From: Pseudomonadota bacterium | GTDB taxonomy: Bacteria > Pseudomonadota > Gammaproteobacteria > Xanthomonadales > Xanthomonadaceae | Reading direction: 5' to 3' | Length of the DNA stretch: 27,079 bases | NCBI GenBank assembly: GCA_023419315.1 | Contig: JAEZYE010000026.1 | Coordinates: 1 to 27,079 of the forward strand | In this document: piece after piece, positions 1-6,928 of the stretch | Layout: the number at the start of each line of letters is the position of its first letter | Numbering within the stretch: position 1 is the first letter of the stretch | Notes under the pieces: generated by a model | What the model saw: the letters and a program-made list of their open reading frames with translations, nothing else | What the model was told of the DNA's origin: nothing | Database searches by the model: none | Made by a program: the position numbers and the translations under genes

Positions 1-4
1 GGCC

Positions 5-688
5 TCAGCTGTTGCCATCGGGCGCCGCGATTCGATAGCCGATACCGTGGCGGGTCTGGATCAGCGGGGTTTCGAACGGCTTGTCGACCACCGAACGCAA
101 GCCGTGGATATGCACGCGCAGCGAATCCGAATCCGGCAGTTCTTCGCCCCACACGCGGGTTTCCAGTTCCTGCCGCGTGACCACGGCCGGCGAGGCTTCC
201 ATGAGTGCCTGGAGGATCTTCAGTGCCGTCGGATTCAACTGCAGCAGCTTGCCCTGGCGGCGGACTTCGAGCGTATCGAGGTTGTATTCGAGATCGCCGA
301 CCTCCAGCACGCGCGTCTGCACGCCCTTGCCACGCCGCGACAGGGCGTTGAGGCGGACTTCCACTTCCTGCAGTGCGAACGGCTTGATCAGGTAGTCATC
401 GGCGCCGGAATCGAAACCGGCCAGCTTGTTGTCCAGCGAATCGCGGGCGGTGAGCATCAGCACCGGGGTCTGCTTGCGCGCTTCGTTGCGCAGCTTGCGG
501 CAGACTTCCAGCCCGTCCATCCCGGGCAGGTTGAGGTCCAGCACGATGGCGTCGAACTCGTGGACCACGGCCAGATGCAGGCCGGTCACGCCGTCGGCGG
601 CGAAATCGACCGTATGGCCGCGTTCTTCAAGATAGTCGCCAAGGTTGGCGGCGATGTCGCTGTTGTCTTCAATGACCAGAATGCGCAT
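5..688 (-). CDS. colR: ColR-type response regulator (OmpR/PhoB family)
   Basis: This 227-residue DNA-binding response regulator would be phosphorylated by a partner histidine kinase and act on promoters in the cytoplasm. The receiver domain (about 1-118) shows the acidic D8, the phospho-acceptor D51 in VLDLNLPG, T80 and K102 (IKPF). A winged-helix OmpR-type effector domain follows (about 127-222), ending in the usual HGIGYR signature. From memory it matches Pseudomonas ColR along its whole length, including the LDTLEVRRQG and PDSDSLR stretches. In Xanthomonas this regulator is also called VgrR and is linked to iron, envelope stress and virulence. The ATG has an AGGA ribosome site seven bases upstream. 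The kinase gene (colS) would be expected just downstream, beyond the left edge. Being a response regulator of this family is certain; the ColR assignment is likely. Confidence 0.85.
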   Translation of the reverse strand: MRILVIEDNSDIAANLGDYLEERGHTVDFAADGVTGLHLAVVHEFDAIVLDLNLPGMDGLEVCRKLRNEARKQTPVLMLTARDSLDNKLAGFDSGADDYLIKPFALQEVEVRLNALSRRGKGVQTRVLEVGDLEYNLDTLEVRRQGKLLQLNPTALKILQALMEASPAVVTRQELETRVWGEELPDSDSLRVHIHGLRSVVDKPFETPLIQTRHGIGYRIAAPDGNS

Positions 689-754
689 GACGATTCCTGT
701 GTTGGGGTCTGTTCGACCTCCGGAGCCGCGATACGGTTCCGGACGCTAGGCGAT

Positions 755-771
755 CGAATTTAACAAATTCG
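755..771. promoter_or_regulatory. 7-bp inverted repeat upstream of colR
   Basis: The sequence cGAATTTaacAAATTCg is a perfect 7-bp inverted repeat with a 3-base spacer, AT-rich in a GC-rich setting. It lies about 67-83 bases before the colR start codon, inside the expected promoter region. It could be an operator, possibly autoregulatory, or simply AT-rich promoter DNA. It does not resemble the Pseudomonas ColR site I remember. The regulator is unknown. Confidence 0.35.
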
Positions 772-811
772 TCGAGCCCGTCCCGTGATCGGACGCCCAC
801 GCGATCTGCGA

Positions 812-849
812 CCAAAGAAAAGCCCAGGCGGGCGGGCGCCTGCCTGGGC
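812..849 (-). terminator. Rho-independent terminator downstream of rimK
   Basis: Read on the minus strand, the 8-bp arms GCCCAGGC and GCCTGGGC enclose a GC-rich 12-base loop that can itself pair partly. A TTTTCTTT tract follows directly. This is a classical intrinsic terminator. It sits about 160 bases after the rimK stop codon and ahead of the colR promoter, so it separates the two genes. It could equally end a small RNA made from the rimK 3' region. Confidence 0.75.
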
Positions 850-1010
850 GAAGATGTGCCCCGATTACCGTAATCCTGTGCTTTCCAGAAGTGACCTATC
901 CGGGAGAGACGCAGAGCTGCGGTCCGGCCAAGGCTACGCGGCGATCGATTAAACGACCGTTAAAGACCGCGTTAAAAGCAGATGAAATTCCAGCGGTATG
1001 GGGGGCGGAT
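850..1010 (-). other. Long untranslated region after rimK, with TTTAA repeats
   Basis: The 322-base gap between colR and rimK holds no convincing reading frame. Between the rimK stop and the terminator at 812-849, the minus strand carries three TTTAA(C/T) elements at 976-971, 964-959 and 953-948. They are spaced 12 and 11 bases apart, about one helical turn. There is also a short dyad GATTAC-c-GTAATC at 863-875. Evenly spaced direct repeats of this sort are how OmpR/PhoB-family regulators often bind. The segment may alternatively be the promoter and body of a small RNA ending at the terminator. Neither is shown by sequence alone. Confidence 0.35.
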
Positions 1011-1892
1011 TCAAGCTGAACAGGCGGACCGGGCCAGGTAGTCGATGATCGCCCCGGCCACGTCGACGCCGCCGACCGCCTCGATGCCTTCCAGTCCGGG
1101 CGTGGAGTTCACTTCCAGCACCAGCGGGCCGCGCCGCGAGCGGATGAGGTCGACCCCGGCGATGCCAAGCCCCAGCACTTGGGCGGCCCGTATCGCGACG
1201 GCGCGTTCTTCGTCACTGGCTTGCGCAGGTTCGGCGGTGCCGCCGCGGTGGAGGTTGGAGCGGAAGTCGCCCTCCGGCGCCTGCCGGCGCATCGACGCGA
1301 TGACCTGGCCGTCGACCACGAAGCAGCGCAGGTCGGCGCCTTCGGCCTCGCCGATGAATTCCTGCACGACGAAATTGGCATACAGCCCCCGCAGCGCCTC
1401 GACCACGCTGCGCGACGCCGAGGGCTTCTCGGTCAGCATCACACCTGCGCCTTGCGCCCCCTCGTTGAGCTTGATGACGTGCGGGGGCGGACCCAGCATC
1501 GACAGCAGATCCACCGTGTCATCGGGGTTGTCGCCGAACACCGTGATGGGCAGGCCGATGCCCTGCGCCGCCAGCAGTTGGTGCGCGCGCAGCTTGTCGC
1601 GGGCGCGCAGGATGGCGTCGGAGGGATTCGGGCAGAAGCTGCCCATCAGTTCGAATTGTCGCAGCACCGCCGTGCCGTAGCGGGTGATCGAGGCGCCGAT
1701 GCGCGGCAGCACCGCGGCGTAGCCGGCGATCGGCTTGCCCATGTAGTGCATCGCGAATCCATCGGAGGCAATGCGCATGTAGCAGCGCAACGGGTCGAGT
1801 ACGCGCGCGGTGTGGCCGCGTTCGCGCGCGGCTTCGACCAGCCGGCGGGTGGAGTACAGCTTGCCGTTGCGCGAGAGGATGGCGAGTTTCAT
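1011..1892 (-). CDS. rimK: RimK, ribosomal protein S6 glutamate ligase
   Basis: This 293-residue ATP-grasp ligase adds glutamate residues to the C-terminus of ribosomal protein S6, in the cytoplasm. The N-terminal preATP-grasp domain opens with MKLAILSRNG. The ATP-grasp core contains the nucleotide-binding lysines K99 and K141 (VIKLNEG), the glycine-rich GAQGAG loop (145-150), the QEFI hinge (177-180) and the metal-binding LEVNSTPGLEGIE block (259-271, with E260 and N262). Length and order fit RimK of Escherichia coli (about 300 residues). Related ATP-grasp ligases for other substrates exist, but the LEVNSTPGLEGIE ending and the start region point to RimK. The gene stands alone, about 70 bases after the Aer-like gene. 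No clear ribosome site precedes the ATG. Confidence 0.9.
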   Translation of the reverse strand: MKLAILSRNGKLYSTRRLVEAARERGHTARVLDPLRCYMRIASDGFAMHYMGKPIAGYAAVLPRIGASITRYGTAVLRQFELMGSFCPNPSDAILRARDKLRAHQLLAAQGIGLPITVFGDNPDDTVDLLSMLGPPPHVIKLNEGAQGAGVMLTEKPSASRSVVEALRGLYANFVVQEFIGEAEGADLRCFVVDGQVIASMRRQAPEGDFRSNLHRGGTAEPAQASDEERAVAIRAAQVLGLGIAGVDLIRSRRGPLVLEVNSTPGLEGIEAVGGVDVAGAIIDYLARSACSA

Positions 1893-1964
1893 GACGGGCG
1901 CGGAAAGGAATCGTGCGCAAGCATGGCATGTGCGCGGCGACGCCCGCCATCACGTGGCTTCACT

Positions 1965-4247
1965 TCAGGACACGGCTTCCACATCTTCGGTTTCCGTCGC
2001 GCGCGGCGCGGCGTCATGCAGCTGGAAGGCCGCCACCGTGCGCACCAGGTGCGCGGCCTGCTGTTCCAGCCCGTGCGCCGAAGCGGACGCTTCCTCGACC
2101 AGCGCTGCGTTCTGCTGCGTGCCTTCGTCCATGTGGGTGATCGCGCGGTTGATCCGCTCGATGCCGTCGTACTGCTCGGCCGACGAGTTCGCCAATGCCG
2201 ACATCAGCGAAGACACCTCGCCGATCCGGGTGACGATCTCGCGCATGGTCTGGCCGGTCTCGTCCACCAGCTGGTGGCCCTGCTCGACCTTGCGCATGGA
2301 CTCGCCAATCAGATCCTTCACTTCCTTCGCCGCCGTGGCCGAGCGTTGCGCCAGCGAGCGTACCTCGGCGGCCACCACGGCGAAGCCGCGGCCCTGCTCG
2401 CCGGCGCGCGCGGCTTCCACCGCGGCGTTGAGCGCCAGGATATTGGTCTGGAACGCGATGCCGTCGATCAGCGACACGATGTCGCCCACGCGCTTGGACG
2501 CGGTGTGGATTTCCAGCATGGTCGACACCACCTGGTCCACGAGTTCACCGCCGCGTCGCGCGTTGCGCGAAGCGCCCGACGCCAGCGAATCGGCCTGGCT
2601 TGCGTTCTCCATGCTCTGCCGGACCGCCACAGTCATGCGCTCCATCGAGCTCGCGGTTTCCTCCAGCGATGCTGCCTGCTGTTCGGTGCGCCGCGCCAGA
2701 TCCGCATTGCCCAGATCGATCTCGCGCGCCGCCGTGTGGATGTCGTGGCTCGCCTCCCGGATCGTGCGCACCATCGCGGTGAGCTGATCGAGCGTGGCGT
2801 TGGTGCTTTCCTTCATTTCCTGAAACAGCCCGCGCATCTCCATCTCGATGCGCGGACGCAGGTCGCCATCGGCCAACGCATTCAACACCGACAGGTTCTG
2901 CCGCAGGCTGGTTTCGCTGATCGCCAGCAATTCGTTGACGCCCTGGCCCAGCACCTGCAGGAAGCCGTCCTGCCCGTCGAGCTGGATGCGCCGGCTGAAG
3001 TCGCCGCCCGCCGCGGCCGCAACCACCGAGTGCACATCGGCCGCCAGAGCATTCATCGCCTGCGTCAGGTCGCGCCATTCGGTGACTAAGCCGACGCGCT
3101 TGCCACGGTTGTCGAACACCGGCGTGACAATCAGATCGAAGCGGCGCGAGCCCAGGCGAATTTGCGTATGGATGGGCTGCTCCAGCGAAGCCAACTGCGC
3201 GCGCTGGCGTTCGGGTTCCCGGTGGAAGCTGTCGATGCTGCTGCCGATCAGGCGCTCGGCGCTGAAGTCGGGCAACACTTCGCGCAGATCCGCTTCGGCC
3301 TCGCGCATCATCGCCTGCATCGCCGGATTGGCGTAGATGATTTCATGTCGATCGTTGGCGATCATCATGTTCACCCCGGCCGCATCCAGCGCGCGGGTGA
3401 TGCGCGCGGCTTCAGCGTTGCGGCGCTCGGCGTCCTGCACTTCGAAGCCGAACCGCACCTGCGTGCATTTCAGGCCGAGCAGAATCGAACCCACCTCGTC
3501 ATCGCGGTCAATCGGGATCACGCCGTCATACAGGCCACTGGCGAGACGGCGGAAATGCACGTTGGCTTCCTCCAGCCGATTCACCACGTCGCGCGCCAGC
3601 CACCAGGCGCAGTACGCGGCGAACACGGTGCAGGTGAAGATCGCCGTGAGCATCAGCCAGTTCGGGACCTGGAACTGCTGGAACGCCATCAGCACCAGAC
3701 CGTAGAAGCCCATGCCGCCGGCCGCCATCATCAGCCGCACGCGCAACGACAGCTTCCACAACGGGTTGTAGCGCACGTACCACGGCGCTGGATCACGCAG
3801 GCTGCCCTGCCGCACTTCCTGCTTGCAGGTGCCGGCGCGGATGGTCGCATAGGCTTTCTCGGCGGCGGCGACCTGCTCGCGCGAAGGCCGCTTGCGCACC
3901 GACATGTAACCCACGCGCGTGCCGTTTTCGTAGACCGGCGCGGCGTCCGCGTGGACCCAGTAGAAGTCGCCGTTCTTGCAGCGGTTCTTGACCATGCCGA
4001 CCCACGGCCTGCCGGCCTGCAGGGTTTCCCACAGATCCGCGAACGCCTCCGGCGGCATGTCGGGATGCCGGATGATGTTGTGCGGCTGCCCGAGCATTTC
4101 CGCCTCGGTATAGCCGCTGATCTTCAGGAAGGTCGCGTTGACATAGACGATCCGACCCTTGAGGTCGGTCTTGGAGACGATCAGATCGTCCTCGTCCAGC
4201 AACACTTCAACGTCGGTAACCGGCAGGTTCTTGCGCATCGGACTCAC
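1965..4247 (-). CDS. aer: Aer-like PAS chemoreceptor (aerotaxis/redox sensor)
   Basis: This 760-residue membrane chemoreceptor signals to CheA/CheW. The N-terminal PAS domain (about 15-120) closely follows E. coli Aer, including GQPHNIIRHPDMP (residues R60, H61 and D63, equivalent to FAD-binding residues of Aer), VKNRCKNGDFYWV and GYMSVR. Membrane segments lie at about 172-190 and 197-217, followed by a HAMP-like stretch. A second, divergent PAS-like domain (about 285-395) and a second linker come next. The methyl-accepting signalling domain has its hairpin tip at about 597-636 (IAFQTNILALNAAVEAA and onward). The second PAS makes it longer than E. coli Aer (506 residues). The frame opens with GTG at 4247, but the ATG at 4238 is an equally good start; neither has a strong ribosome site. 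Inferred role: steering by oxygen or redox state through FAD. Aer identity is firm only for the first PAS domain. Confidence 0.87.
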   Translation of the reverse strand: MSPMRKNLPVTDVEVLLDEDDLIVSKTDLKGRIVYVNATFLKISGYTEAEMLGQPHNIIRHPDMPPEAFADLWETLQAGRPWVGMVKNRCKNGDFYWVHADAAPVYENGTRVGYMSVRKRPSREQVAAAEKAYATIRAGTCKQEVRQGSLRDPAPWYVRYNPLWKLSLRVRLMMAAGGMGFYGLVLMAFQQFQVPNWLMLTAIFTCTVFAAYCAWWLARDVVNRLEEANVHFRRLASGLYDGVIPIDRDDEVGSILLGLKCTQVRFGFEVQDAERRNAEAARITRALDAAGVNMMIANDRHEIIYANPAMQAMMREAEADLREVLPDFSAERLIGSSIDSFHREPERQRAQLASLEQPIHTQIRLGSRRFDLIVTPVFDNRGKRVGLVTEWRDLTQAMNALAADVHSVVAAAAGGDFSRRIQLDGQDGFLQVLGQGVNELLAISETSLRQNLSVLNALADGDLRPRIEMEMRGLFQEMKESTNATLDQLTAMVRTIREASHDIHTAAREIDLGNADLARRTEQQAASLEETASSMERMTVAVRQSMENASQADSLASGASRNARRGGELVDQVVSTMLEIHTASKRVGDIVSLIDGIAFQTNILALNAAVEAARAGEQGRGFAVVAAEVRSLAQRSATAAKEVKDLIGESMRKVEQGHQLVDETGQTMREIVTRIGEVSSLMSALANSSAEQYDGIERINRAITHMDEGTQQNAALVEEASASAHGLEQQAAHLVRTVAAFQLHDAAPRATETEDVEAVS

Positions 4248-4268
4248 TGGATCGATGGGGTCTCACCC

Positions 4269-4310
4269 AATATGTGAAACCCGCCCCATATTCGCCTTGA
4301 TCAAGGTCAA
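4269..4310 (-). promoter_or_regulatory. FNR/CRP-family class II promoter of aer
   Basis: Positions 4297-4310 read TTGATCAAGGTCAA on the plus strand. This matches the FNR/Anr consensus TTGAT-N4-ATCAA at nine of ten defined positions. On the minus strand a CATATT hexamer (4274-4269, four of six matches to TATAAT) lies exactly where a -10 box should be if the FNR site is centred at -41.5. The start of transcription would be near 4262, giving a leader of only about 14-23 bases. Known biology: in Pseudomonas the aer gene is under Anr control. The geometry suggests oxygen-regulated transcription of the receptor gene. The remaining 220 bases up to the tRNA show no gene. Confidence 0.65.
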
Positions 4311-4533
4311 TAGTCCGAAGCCTTTCCTGCTCCGCCGTGCTGCTTCCCTGTGCTGGCGCTCGGGCCCTTCAAAGCGTGATATCGGCCACAGTCCGATGGA
4401 CTGAAGGGTGACGCACGGGAATGCCTGCGCTGCTGCATCCGCGGGGACCGGTTCGACCACGGCTCGCAGACGGCGCGCGACAAGAAGTGGAATACGGGTG
4501 CGACGTCGCGAATGGACGCCTGCGTACTGGAAG

Positions 4534-4607
4534 TGGAGCGGGTGATGGGAATCGAACCCACGCTAGCAGCTTGGGAAGCTGCAGTTCTACCATTGAACTA
4601 CACCCGC
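4534..4607 (-). tRNA. tRNA-Gly (anticodon CCC)
   Basis: The minus strand folds into a complete 74-base cloverleaf with encoded CCA. The acceptor stem is GCGGGTG/CACCCGC, followed by a 4-bp D stem, the anticodon stem GCAGC/GCTGC with loop TTCCCAA (anticodon CCC, reading GGG), a short variable loop, and the T arm GTGGG-TTCGATT-CCCAT. It closely resembles E. coli tRNA-Gly(CCC). No integrase or duplicated tRNA end is nearby, so it is not visibly in use as an attachment site. Confidence 0.97.
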
Positions 4608-4618
4608 GGCAGGCGACG

Positions 4619-4648
4619 AGTCTATGCGCTGCTTCGCGTGCAATGCAA
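4619..4648 (-). promoter_or_regulatory. Candidate promoter of tRNA-Gly
   Basis: On the minus strand TTGCAT (4648-4643) and TAGACT (4624-4619) are separated by 18 bases and lie 11 bases before the first base of the tRNA. The -35 matches three of six consensus bases, the -10 four of six. The segment after the -10 is GC-rich, as in growth-rate controlled stable RNA promoters. Moderate support only. Confidence 0.35.
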
Positions 4649-4671
4649 TGCGGCGCCCGAGGGCGCCGCAT
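4648..4671 (-). terminator. Strong GC hairpin after the esterase gene
   Basis: Arms at 4648-4657 and 4662-4671 form a perfect 10-bp stem with a CGAG loop, 27 bases beyond the stop codon of the autotransporter gene. No T tract follows on the minus strand, so it is an incomplete intrinsic terminator or an mRNA 3'-end stabiliser. It abuts the tRNA-Gly promoter and would insulate it from read-through. Confidence 0.5.
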
Positions 4672-4698
4672 GCGTCAGGGGCGACACACGCCGGAGCG

Positions 4699-6516
4699 TC
4701 AGAACGTCCCGCTCAATGTGGCGAAGAGGGTGGCGTTGTTGCCGTCCTTCTGCCCCACCGTCGCGCTGGCGCCGATGTCGGCATCCAGGCCGAACAGTTG
4801 CGTGCGTGCGCCAATCAGGAAGGTGCCGTAGTTGCGATCGAAGTTCAGGCCCGGCACTGCGTACGGCATCACGCCCGGCATCGATTGCAGGCTGGCGAAG
4901 ACCTCGTCGTCCATCTCCTCGAATTCGTGGTCATAGGTCAGTTGCGTGTACGGGCGCAGGTGTTCGGTGGCCTGGATGCTGGCCTTCCAGCCGATGCTGC
5001 CGGTGAGCGCATCGAACTTCTGATCGGCATAGGTCAACGCGGTCGCGCTGCCGTTGCTTTCGGCGTAGCCATCCAGCTTGATCCGCTGGCTCAGCAGGCC
5101 GGCGATGGGGCCATGGCGCACGCGGCCGTGCTCGAAGTCGTAACCCGCATTCAACGCGACCGACAGATTGCTGCCGTCCGGCGAGCCGCTGTGCCGGCGC
5201 GTGGCCGGCCCGAACTGGATCTCGCGATCCACATCGTAGGAAAGCCACGTGTAGCTCACCTGGGCATTGGTCCAGAGGCGGTCCTGATACCAGCCGGCAA
5301 AGCCGCCGAGCGTGGTGTCGGTCTGCTTGAAGCTGCCGGTGCGGTTGCCGAAGTCGCTCTTGCCGCGGCCGTAGCCGGCGAACCCGCCGAACACGAAGTC
5401 GCCGCTTGCCCAGTCGACGCCGAAGGTGCCGGTCGGGGTGATGCCATCGAAGTCGCCTTCGTCATAGCGCAGCGAATCGCCGCGGAAGCCGCCCCACCAG
5501 CGCATGCCATCGCTCTCCGGCTTGCCATCGACGTGGCGGCTCACCTGATCGGCGCGCGCGCGGCCGATGACCGAAGCGGTGTACGGCAGCACGGCAATCT
5601 GGCGCGGGCCTTCAAGCACGGAGAGCGCGTACTGGCTGAGCATCTGGTGCGCGGCCAGCGAAGGGTGCACGCCGTCGGCGAAGGCGTAGGTGCCAGCCGC
5701 ACCCGGCGCGACATAGTTCAGCGGCGTGCACACCAGCGACGATGTCGCCCCGCACGCAGGCGTGGTGACGTTGGTGAAGCCGTACTGCGCCGGGGAGCTG
5801 GTGATCTCGCCGAGGAAGGTGAACGTATCCAGCGGAATCACCCGCAGGCCCTGCGACGCCAGCGCGTTGTACAGCGCGGTGTTGTAGCTGACCGCCAGCT
5901 GGGTGGCGCCCGCGTTGCCGAGGAAGCCGGGCGTGCGGCCGAGATCCGGGATGTTCGGCACCAGCACGTAGCGCGCGCCGTTCGCCTGCAGGGCGCCGAT
6001 GACGCCGACCTGCGCCGTCACCGCCTGGCCGATGATCGCCGGCGCGTTGGCCGGGCTGGCGGCCGCGGTGAACAGATCGTTCGGACCGCCCCAGACGGTG
6101 TACAGCGCGTTCGGGTCGGCACGACCGCCGGTCGCGGTCAGGTAGCTTGCGGCCTGGGTCGCCAGCGACGGCACCGGCACCGTGATCGGGCCGAAGGTCT
6201 GCGTGCCGTCGGTGCCCGCGCGCGCGCCGCCCACGGCGTAGTTGGTGCCTCCCTGATTCGCGCTGACCGCGCCGGTTCCGTAGTACTGGGCCACGAATTC
6301 GGACCAGACAAAGCCCGGATTGGTGGTGAAACGACCCGCCACGCCTGCGGAAGGGTTGAGCTGGACCAGCGTCGGGCGGAACGTGCCCGAATCGGTGAGG
6401 CTGTCGCCGAAGAAGATGGTCTGCGAATACGGACTGGTCTGGGCGAACGCAGGCGCGGCGGCGGCGGCGAGCGCCAGGGCCAGCAGGCGGCGCAGGGGCC
6501 GATGGGTCGGGTTCAT
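4699..6516 (-). CDS. estA: EstA-like GDSL esterase autotransporter
   Basis: This 605-residue outer-membrane esterase carries its own transport barrel. A signal peptide (1-25, cleavage after AFA) is followed by a GDSL hydrolase domain (about 30-305). Visible motifs are FFGDSLTDSG with nucleophile S39, GGARA with oxyanion glycine G97, GGPND with N146, and DGVHP with D281 and H284. The C-terminal part (about 330-605) is an autotransporter beta-barrel ending in phenylalanine. It shares stretches with Pseudomonas aeruginosa EstA, such as DGYAESNGSATAL. In that family the passenger stays anchored on the cell surface and hydrolyses glycerol esters, affecting rhamnolipid production and motility. The frame is open to 6615, but the ATG at 6516 begins the signal peptide and has GGAG upstream. 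A single-gene unit, divergent from thiS. Confidence 0.9.
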   Translation of the reverse strand: MNPTHRPLRRLLALALAAAAAPAFAQTSPYSQTIFFGDSLTDSGTFRPTLVQLNPSAGVAGRFTTNPGFVWSEFVAQYYGTGAVSANQGGTNYAVGGARAGTDGTQTFGPITVPVPSLATQAASYLTATGGRADPNALYTVWGGPNDLFTAAASPANAPAIIGQAVTAQVGVIGALQANGARYVLVPNIPDLGRTPGFLGNAGATQLAVSYNTALYNALASQGLRVIPLDTFTFLGEITSSPAQYGFTNVTTPACGATSSLVCTPLNYVAPGAAGTYAFADGVHPSLAAHQMLSQYALSVLEGPRQIAVLPYTASVIGRARADQVSRHVDGKPESDGMRWWGGFRGDSLRYDEGDFDGITPTGTFGVDWASGDFVFGGFAGYGRGKSDFGNRTGSFKQTDTTLGGFAGWYQDRLWTNAQVSYTWLSYDVDREIQFGPATRRHSGSPDGSNLSVALNAGYDFEHGRVRHGPIAGLLSQRIKLDGYAESNGSATALTYADQKFDALTGSIGWKASIQATEHLRPYTQLTYDHEFEEMDDEVFASLQSMPGVMPYAVPGLNFDRNYGTFLIGARTQLFGLDADIGASATVGQKDGNNATLFATLSGTF

Positions 6517-6672
6517 GCGGATGGATCTCCGGGACGGGTTTTCGGGGATGGCGCGCCGTATTTCTGCCGTACGGCTGCGCACGGGCGGCCATCCTTTCAC
6601 CAAGCCTGCCGGCACTCACGCTGCGTCGCCGCATCGGCGTGTCGCGAAGGTGCGTCCTGCGGAACGGCGGGC

Positions 6673-6678
6673 GACAAT
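6673..6678 (+). promoter_or_regulatory. -10-like hexamer directly before thiS
   Basis: GACAAT lies six bases before the thiS ATG. If it is a -10 box, transcription starts at the A of the ATG, giving a leaderless message. This agrees with the lack of a Shine-Dalgarno sequence. No good -35 is visible. Confidence 0.35.
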
Positions 6679-6684
6679 GCGCGC

Positions 6685-6885
6685 ATGAACATCGAATTGA
6701 ATGGCCAGCCCCGCCATCTCGACACCGGCACCACGGTTTCCACACTGCTCCAGATCGAAGGCTTGCAGGACCGCCGCGTCGCCGTGGAAGTAAACGGCGA
6801 GATCATCCCGCGTACCCGGCATCCCTCGCATGGTTTGCAGGAAGGCGATCGCGTCGAGATCGTGCACGCGCTCGGCGGCGGCTGA
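6685..6885 (+). CDS. thiS: ThiS, sulfur carrier protein for thiazole synthesis
   Basis: This 66-residue ubiquitin-like protein carries sulfur as a C-terminal thiocarboxylate and hands it to ThiG when the thiazole ring of thiamine is built in the cytoplasm. It shows the family pattern: MNIELNG start, VAVEVNGEIIPR in the middle, GDRVEIVHALGGG at the end, with the obligatory terminal Gly-Gly. Length is normal for ThiS. The start is the only sensible ATG. It lies 43 bases before thiG, its functional partner; no thiF, thiH, thiO or thiE is nearby. Its own -10-like hexamer sits immediately upstream, so leaderless translation is likely. Confidence 0.95.
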   Translation: MNIELNGQPRHLDTGTTVSTLLQIEGLQDRRVAVEVNGEIIPRTRHPSHGLQEGDRVEIVHALGGG

Positions 6886-6915
6886 GGCGCGCACCCGCCT
6901 TCCGCCCACATGGGC

Positions 6916-6921
6916 GATAAT
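6916..6921 (+). promoter_or_regulatory. -10-like hexamer directly before thiG
   Basis: GATAAT (five of six matches to TATAAT) ends seven bases before the thiG ATG, placing the predicted transcription start at 6928-6929, on or next to the A of the ATG. No ribosome site is present between them. This suggests thiG can be expressed from its own leaderless transcript as well as from thiS. No clear -35 is seen. Confidence 0.4.
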
Positions 6922-6928
6922 CCGGCGC

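Noticed and set aside
1179..3089. A 636-codon plus-strand frame across rimK and the chemoreceptor
   Set aside because: It is antisense to two genes with clear domains and spans their boundary; its composition is typical of a shadow frame.
4534..4607. The tRNA-Gly gene as an integration site for a mobile island
   Set aside because: No integrase, no repeated tRNA 3' end and no change in gene style was seen on either side.
6566..6575. GCCGTACGGC palindrome between estA and thiS
   Set aside because: A ten-base palindrome of this composition is expected by chance in GC-rich DNA and has no supporting context.
6517..6615. A longer N-terminus for the esterase autotransporter
   Set aside because: The extra 33 residues precede a perfect signal peptide starting at the ATG at 6516, which has its own ribosome site; an exported protein would not carry them.
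4624..6885. A 753-codon plus-strand frame covering the esterase gene and ending with thiS
   Set aside because: Only the last 66 codons (thiS) are real; the rest is antisense to the EstA-like autotransporter and has shadow composition.
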